Assembly (NCBI RefSeq): GCF_900166965.1
Contig: NZ_FUZI01000009.1
Coordinates: 1-64,000, forward strand
Source: Photobacterium piscicola
Lineage (GTDB): Bacteria > Pseudomonadota > Gammaproteobacteria > Enterobacterales > Vibrionaceae
Length of the DNA: 64,000 bases
Direction: 5' to 3'
A program made the position numbers and the translations under genes. Shown one piece after another: positions 59,157-64,000 of the stretch (positions within the stretch are counted from its first letter, which is position 1; each line of letters opens with the position of its first letter). The notes beneath the pieces are model-generated. The model was given only the letters and a program-made list of their open reading frames with translations, made no database searches and had not been told where the DNA came from.

Positions 59157-60488
59157 ATGTCTGAAATGACTCCTCGCGAAATCGTTCATGAGCTTGATCG
59201 TCATATTATCGGTCAAGACAAAGCCAAGCGAGCGGTTGCGATTGCACTGCGTAACCGCTGGCGTCGTATGCAGCTTCCTGAAGAGCTGCGTGTAGAGGTA
59301 ACCCCTAAAAATATTTTAATGATTGGTCCAACCGGCGTTGGTAAAACAGAAATTGCTCGTCGATTAGCGAAATTGGCAAATGCACCATTCATTAAAGTTG
59401 AAGCAACTAAATTTACTGAAGTGGGTTATGTCGGCAAAGAAGTTGAAACGATTATTCGTGATCTAACTGATGTCGCTGTAAAAATGGTACATCAACAAGC
59501 GACTGAAAAAGTCCGTGTACATGCTGAAGAATTAGCAGAAGAACGTATTCTTGATGTGTTATTGCCACCAGCACGCGATGCTTGGGGACAAAACGAAGAA
59601 GTCGCAACAGAATCAACAACGCGTCAATCTTTCCGTAAAAAATTACGTGAAGGTAAACTTGATGATAAAGAAATCGAGATTGATATTGCAGCCCCACAAA
59701 TGGGTGTTGAAATCATGGCGCCTCCTGGCATGGAAGAAATGACCAACCAGTTACAAGGCATGTTCCAAAATCTTGCTGGTAACACCAGTAAAAAACGCAA
59801 AATGAAAATCAAAGATGCGTTAAAAGCGGCAACAGAAGAAGAAGCCGCTAAACTGGTAAACCAAGAAGAATTAAAAGAACAAGCGATTTTCGCTGTTGAA
59901 AACAACGGTATCGTCTTTATTGATGAAATAGATAAGATTTGTAAGCGTGGCGAATCATCCGGCCCTGACGTTTCTCGTGAAGGTGTACAACGTGATTTGT
60001 TACCATTAGTTGAAGGCAGTACGGTATCAACGAAGCATGGCATGGTTAAAACAGACCATATTCTGTTTGTAGCATCAGGTGCATTCCAAGTTGCTAAGCC
60101 ATCAGATTTAATTCCAGAACTACAGGGTCGTTTACCGATCCGTGTTGAATTGGATGCACTGAGCAGCCATGACTTTAAACGTATTCTTACTGAGCCAAAA
60201 GCATCGTTAACACAACAATACGTGGCGTTAATGGCAACGGAATCAGTCGATATCGAATTTACGGCTGATGGTATTGAAAGCTTAGCGGAAGCTGCATGGC
60301 AGGTAAATGAGCGCACAGAAAATATTGGTGCACGTCGTTTACATACAGTTATGGAACGTCTAATGGAAGAAATTTCTTATGATGCGAGTGAAAAATCTGG
60401 CGAGAAATTCCTTATCGATAACGCGTATGTACAAGCACGTTTAGGCGAATTCGTTGCAGATGAAGATTTAAGTCGCTTCATTTTATAA
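59157..60488 (+). CDS. hslU: HslU ATPase subunit
   Basis: HslU is the AAA+ unfoldase that feeds HslV. The 443-residue product has Walker A GPTGVGKT (57-64), Walker B VFIDEID (about 253), an intermediate I-domain insert (about 110-240) and a C-terminal LSRFIL tail that docks on HslV. AAGGAAG lies before the ATG. Confidence 0.98.
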   Translation: MSEMTPREIVHELDRHIIGQDKAKRAVAIALRNRWRRMQLPEELRVEVTPKNILMIGPTGVGKTEIARRLAKLANAPFIKVEATKFTEVGYVGKEVETIIRDLTDVAVKMVHQQATEKVRVHAEELAEERILDVLLPPARDAWGQNEEVATESTTRQSFRKKLREGKLDDKEIEIDIAAPQMGVEIMAPPGMEEMTNQLQGMFQNLAGNTSKKRKMKIKDALKAATEEEAAKLVNQEELKEQAIFAVENNGIVFIDEIDKICKRGESSGPDVSREGVQRDLLPLVEGSTVSTKHGMVKTDHILFVASGAFQVAKPSDLIPELQGRLPIRVELDALSSHDFKRILTEPKASLTQQYVALMATESVDIEFTADGIESLAEAAWQVNERTENIGARRLHTVMERLMEEISYDASEKSGEKFLIDNAYVQARLGEFVADEDLSRFIL

Positions 60489-60516
60489 TCGAATTAGACT
60501 GACGATTAACCTTATA

Positions 60517-60547
60517 AACGGTGCGTTTTATCGCACCGTTTTTTTTG
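60517..60547 (+). terminator. Rho-independent terminator of hslVU
   Basis: Stem AACGGTGCG / CGCACCGTT with a 6-nt loop is followed by a T run. Confidence 0.94.
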
Positions 60548-60636
60548 TTCTTTAACAAACATTGATGGGATAAATTTGCGCCTGACCAAATTTACGCCAT
60601 AATACCTTTTCAGTATTCACTTTAAGTATCTAATTT

Positions 60637-61545
60637 ATGAACTCACCCTCTTCACTGACAATTTGGTTAGATGCCGCAAGACCAAAAACCTTACCCCTTG
60701 CCATCGCCTCTATTGTCTGCGGTAGCGCAGTAGCAAAATGGCACGACAATTTTTCTGCAAGTATTGCAGCTCTTGCGCTATTAACTGCCTTGTTATTACA
60801 AATTCTATCTAACCTTGCTAATGATTATGGCGACGCCGTTAAAGGCACAGATAATGATGACCGTTTAGGTCCACAACGGGCAATGCAATCAGGCTTAGTC
60901 ACCGCAGCAACAATGCGTAAGGCGATGATTATTAATATTGTTCTTACCGCAATCAGTGGCTTAACCTTAATTTTAATTGCTTGTAAGAACCCGCACGATA
61001 TTGTCGGTTTTTTAATCCTTGGTTTGCTGGCGATAGCAGCATCAATTGCCTATACCGTCGGTAATAAGCCTTATGGTTATCGAGGCCTTGGCGATCTATC
61101 TGTACTGATATTTTTTGGTTGGCTAGGTGTTGCAGGTACGTATTACCTTCAAACGGGACAAATTGATTCATTGATCATGTTACCGGCAACGGCATGTGGT
61201 TTATTGGCGGTTGGTGTACTAAATATCAATAACCTACGTGATATTGATAATGATAAAGCGTGTGGTAAACAAACTTTAGTCGTGCGTATGGGGCCGCAAT
61301 GGGGCCGTAAATATCACCTCGTATTACTCTCTACTAGTGTGATATTTTTCAGCTTATTTGCCCTATTAGAAGTAAAATCTCTTTTTGGATGGCTATTTAT
61401 TTTAAGCCTACCATTATTGATTAATCATGGTCGACAAGTGTACCGCTCAACCAATGGTGCCGCTTTGCGACCAATGATGGCAACCATGGTGAAGTGTGCG
61501 TTAATCACCAACCTATTATTTGCAATTGGTATGGTATTAGCTTAA
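60637..61545 (+). CDS. menA: 1,4-dihydroxy-2-naphthoate polyprenyltransferase
   Basis: MenA attaches the prenyl tail in menaquinone synthesis at the inner membrane. The 302-residue product has about eight hydrophobic helices and the prenyltransferase motif NLANDYGDAVKGTDNDD (about 65-81), plus a second acidic motif NNLRDIDNDKACGK (about 198-211). It lies between hslU and rraA as in E. coli. Confidence 0.96.
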   Translation: MNSPSSLTIWLDAARPKTLPLAIASIVCGSAVAKWHDNFSASIAALALLTALLLQILSNLANDYGDAVKGTDNDDRLGPQRAMQSGLVTAATMRKAMIINIVLTAISGLTLILIACKNPHDIVGFLILGLLAIAASIAYTVGNKPYGYRGLGDLSVLIFFGWLGVAGTYYLQTGQIDSLIMLPATACGLLAVGVLNINNLRDIDNDKACGKQTLVVRMGPQWGRKYHLVLLSTSVIFFSLFALLEVKSLFGWLFILSLPLLINHGRQVYRSTNGAALRPMMATMVKCALITNLLFAIGMVLA

Positions 61546-61632
61546 TCACTGATACAAATTGCAATGCGATATCAACTGGTTATAATTTAAACAAACCATT
61601 TTTGTTTTCAGCTACCAATAAGAAGCCTGCCC

Positions 61633-62118
61633 ATGGAATATAATACCTCTGAGCTTTGTGATATCTATCTCGATCAAGTTGATGTGGTTGAACCAATGTT
61701 CAGCTCTTACGGTGGCCGTAGTTCATTTGGTGGTCAAGTCACGACCATTAAATGCTTTGAAGATAATGGGGTTATTCATGACACCTTATCTCTACCAGGC
61801 TCTGGACGGGTATTGTTAATCGATGGTGGTGGCTCATTACGGCGTGCTTTAATTGATATCGATCTCGCTCAATTGGCGGTTGAAAACCAATGGGAAGGAT
61901 TAATTATTTATGGCAGCGTGCGCCATGTTGATGAACTGGATAGACTCGATCTAGGCATTCAGGCACTAGCAGCAATTCCGGTCGGTGCTGATCAGCAAGC
62001 CATTGGTGAAGTTGATGTTGCGGTGAATTTTGGTGGGGTTACTTTCTTACCTGAAGATTATATTTATGCAGACAATACTGGGGTTATTTTATCACCCGAA
62101 GCGTTAGACATAGACTAA
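61633..62118 (+). CDS. rraA: Regulator of ribonuclease E activity RraA
   Basis: RraA binds and inhibits RNase E. The 161-residue product starts [20 protein letters not shown] and has the family segments [16 protein letters not shown] and [17 protein letters not shown]. It resembles class II aldolases but lacks that role in this family. It is downstream of menA by 87 bp. Confidence 0.96.
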   Translation: MEYNTSELCDIYLDQVDVVEPMFSSYGGRSSFGGQVTTIKCFEDNGVIHDTLSLPGSGRVLLIDGGGSLRRALIDIDLAQLAVENQWEGLIIYGSVRHVDELDRLDLGIQALAAIPVGADQQAIGEVDVAVNFGGVTFLPEDYIYADNTGVILSPEALDID

Positions 62119-62148
62119 TCAGTCCCTCACAAGACAGTGACCAGACAT

Positions 62149-62198
62149 AAAAAATCGGCTCGGTATATTGCTCATTAAGGGAGCTATACCGAGCCGAT
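62149..62198 (-). terminator. Long-stem terminator of zapB
   Basis: An extended stem ATCGGCTCGGTATA / TATACCGAGCCGAT with an inner GAGC/GCTC pair ends in a T run on the minus strand, 24 bp past the zapB stop. It may also serve rraA in the other direction, though without a good T run. Confidence 0.88.
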
Positions 62199-62222
62199 AA
62201 TCGTATTAAAATAAATACGCGA

Positions 62223-62465
62223 TTATTCTACGCTATCCATTTTACCTAGCAACGTACGTACGCGATCTTGCCATACGTTATGCTCGCCACGTAGCTTTTC
62301 GTTATCTTGAACAAGACTCTCACGACCAGAACGTAGTTCTTGTGCTTCCATAGCTAGGCTATCATTTTTTTCTTTTAGTTCATCAATTTCCATTTGTAGT
62401 AAAGAAATTGAATCCACAGCCATTTGAACTTTGGCTTCCAATTTTTCCAACATTTCTAGAGACAT
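62223..62465 (-). CDS. zapB: Cell division protein ZapB
   Basis: ZapB is a coiled-coil FtsZ-ring factor that bridges to ZapA. The 80-residue product [20 protein letters not shown] is coiled coil nearly throughout. I use the ATG at 62465 because AGGTGA lies 6 nt upstream; an in-frame extension to 62489 covers that site. It is divergent from glpF and convergent with rraA. Confidence 0.95.
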   Translation of the reverse strand: MSLEMLEKLEAKVQMAVDSISLLQMEIDELKEKNDSLAMEAQELRSGRESLVQDNEKLRGEHNVWQDRVRTLLGKMDSVE

Positions 62466-63060
62466 ATTGTTCACCTGATCTATGCCCATATATTTACCTT
62501 AACAATTCAAGGTAATCTCTACGGACAGGGTTATATATATTTATATCGCTATTCTAACGAGGCATTGGCTTGCTGACATCTACATTTCCATCACATTCGT
62601 GCAAATGAATGAAATTCATACAAGTCTGATGTAATTATTGCAAAGTCAGCCAATATCAGCCTTATTTAGGCGCTAAAAACAGCTAAATTCAACGACCTCA
62701 GCATATTTCTATTACCTTATATCTTTAATGCCTCGTTTCACATTCCGCTATCAATAATGTGGTATCTATGAACTTTCTCAAATTCTGTTCCACATTACCA
62801 TGATAATTTACTCCTGCGATTTTATATGCCGCAGTTATCGTGAATAACGATGATTACTACATCTGCCTAATATCACTATCAATGATCTCAAGCCATCAAC
62901 CCGACAATAAAAAGCCACCAAACGCTCACTTTGGAAAACAATTTACGCTCGAACGCACATTTTTGAGCCGTTATTATTTTAAAAAAAAGTAACTATTGTA
63001 AATTACAGCGCATGAAGGATAACGCAATACCCTACATTACCCATCAAAAGGACTGACAAT
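62466..63060. promoter_or_regulatory. zapB-glpF divergent intergenic region
   Basis: These 595 bp are AT-rich and contain no convincing ORF. A stretch at 62945-62963 (ACGCTCGAACGCACATTTT) loosely resembles a GlpR operator but with shorter spacing. A small hairpin GTTATCGTGAATAAC lies near 62840. The glpF promoter and regulator sites are expected here, but none is certain. Confidence 0.4.
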
Positions 63061-63912
63061 ATGACAAGTTCCAAACCTAATGCGCTCGTCGGAGAATGTT
63101 TTGCGGAATTTATTGGTACTGGATTACTGATATTTTTTGGCGTTGGCTGTGTCGCTGCCCTGAAATTAACCGGTGCAGATTTTGGTCAATGGGAAGTCAG
63201 TATTATGTGGGGACTTGGCGTTGCCATTGCCATTTATGTCACGGCGGGGGTTTCTGGCGCCCATTTAAACCCAGCGGTAACTATTGCGTTAGCCAGTTTT
63301 CATGGCTTCAATAAACGAAAAGTCCTGCCTTATATTATGGCGCAGATATTAGGGGCTTTTGCCGCTGCCGCCTTAGTTTATGGGCTATACAGCAACTTAT
63401 TTACTGACTATGAAGCCAGCCATAATATTGTTCGAGGAACAGTTGCTAGCCTTGATACCGCCTCTATTTTTTCAACATTCCCTCACCCATCATTAAGTTT
63501 TGGTGGCGCATTTGCCGTTGAATTTACTATTACCGCAGTATTAATGTTTGCCATTTTAGCTATTGGTGATGATAAAAATGGAGCACCACGTGGTGCTATG
63601 GGACCACTGCTTATTGGCTTATTAATTGCTGTTATTGGCGGTTCTTTAGGTCCACTTACCGGTTTTGCAATGAACCCCGCCCGTGATTTCGGCCCAAAAC
63701 TACTAACCTTCTTTGCCGGTTGGGACACGGTGGCACTCACTGGTGCTAAAGATATTCCTTACTTTATCGTCCCTATCCTGGCGCCAATTTGTGGTGCACT
63801 TTTTGGTGGCTGGGCCTACCCTAAACTGATTGGGATTTATCTACCAGGCAACAAATGTACCCTACCGAATAAATGTGAAGGCAATACTGATACACCTGCA
63901 GTTGAAGCATAA
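63061..63912 (+). CDS. glpF: Glycerol uptake facilitator (aquaglyceroporin)
   Basis: GlpF is an inner-membrane channel for glycerol. The 283-residue product has six predicted helices and both NPA half-helix motifs, in SGAHLNPAVTIA (70-72) and FAMNPARDFGP (about 206). The Asp after the second motif's Arg marks the glycerol-permeable branch. About 90 bp of non-coding sequence follows, ending in GAGGAACT, probably the ribosome binding site of glpK outside the window. Confidence 0.96.
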   Translation: MTSSKPNALVGECFAEFIGTGLLIFFGVGCVAALKLTGADFGQWEVSIMWGLGVAIAIYVTAGVSGAHLNPAVTIALASFHGFNKRKVLPYIMAQILGAFAAAALVYGLYSNLFTDYEASHNIVRGTVASLDTASIFSTFPHPSLSFGGAFAVEFTITAVLMFAILAIGDDKNGAPRGAMGPLLIGLLIAVIGGSLGPLTGFAMNPARDFGPKLLTFFAGWDTVALTGAKDIPYFIVPILAPICGALFGGWAYPKLIGIYLPGNKCTLPNKCEGNTDTPAVEA

Positions 63913-64000
63913 AATTTAATCCATCAACACCATAAAGAGGCATTACCTCGCCTCTCAATTAAAACTGACTCTATATAATAAAGATAACGAGGAACTCATC

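Noticed and set aside
59624-60316. Long (230-codon) minus-strand frame inside hslU
   Set aside because: It is a shadow frame of a highly conserved gene, with serine-rich low-complexity composition and no start signals.

Overview
The window is a chromosomal segment of a Vibrionaceae bacterium, most likely Photobacterium or a close relative. Three things point there: an AphA-type quorum-sensing regulator beside ppc; an argininosuccinate lyase fused to an N-acetyltransferase domain; and the block tuf-fusA-rpsG-rpsL-tus-yheO-fkpA-slyX-slyD-kefBG-yheSTU-prkB-crp in its usual gammaproteobacterial order. The sequence is AT-rich and densely coding. I see no insertion sequence, prophage, CRISPR array, rRNA or tRNA. 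Species is not decided by the sequence alone.

Layout. 1-5.5 kb: the str ribosomal operon (partial tuf, fusA, rpsG, rpsL) behind a strong sigma70 promoter, then the tusDCB sulfur relay and yheO. 5.6-17.4 kb: protein-folding genes (fkpA, slyD), a WD40 lipoprotein, kefGB potassium efflux, yheSTU, prkB, an OsmC protein, and crp with its own CRP site. 17.5-26.4 kb: an unrecognised small ORF with its own terminator, an arginine-succinyltransferase catabolic set (argD/astC, astA, astD, a DUF1338 gene), pabA, trpS, gph, rpe and a DUF2970 membrane peptide. 26.4-38 kb: dam, damX, aroB, aroK, the type IV pilus operon pilMNOPQ and divergent mrcA. 38-45.5 kb: divergent oxyR / peroxiredoxin-glutaredoxin with a near-complete OxyR site, then the arginine operon argC-argB-argG-argHA.

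45.7-54 kb: ppc, aphA, metL, metB, metJ (with tandem met boxes) and rpmE. 54.2-64 kb: priA, cytR, ftsN, hslVU behind a sigma32-type promoter, menA, rraA, zapB and glpF; glpK probably follows beyond the window.

Most genes are ordinary housekeeping genes. The most interesting signal is non-coding: the roughly 290-nt leader of argC contains a 16-codon ORF with a good ribosome binding site. It ends in three consecutive arginine codons before its stop and is followed by mutually exclusive hairpins, which looks like an arginine attenuator layered on ArgR control. Also notable are a perfect 15-copy 9-bp repeat inside damX, a long GU-compatible inverted repeat between fkpA and the WD40 lipoprotein gene, a palindrome plus structured leader at rpmE, and the absence of argE from its usual place next to argC.
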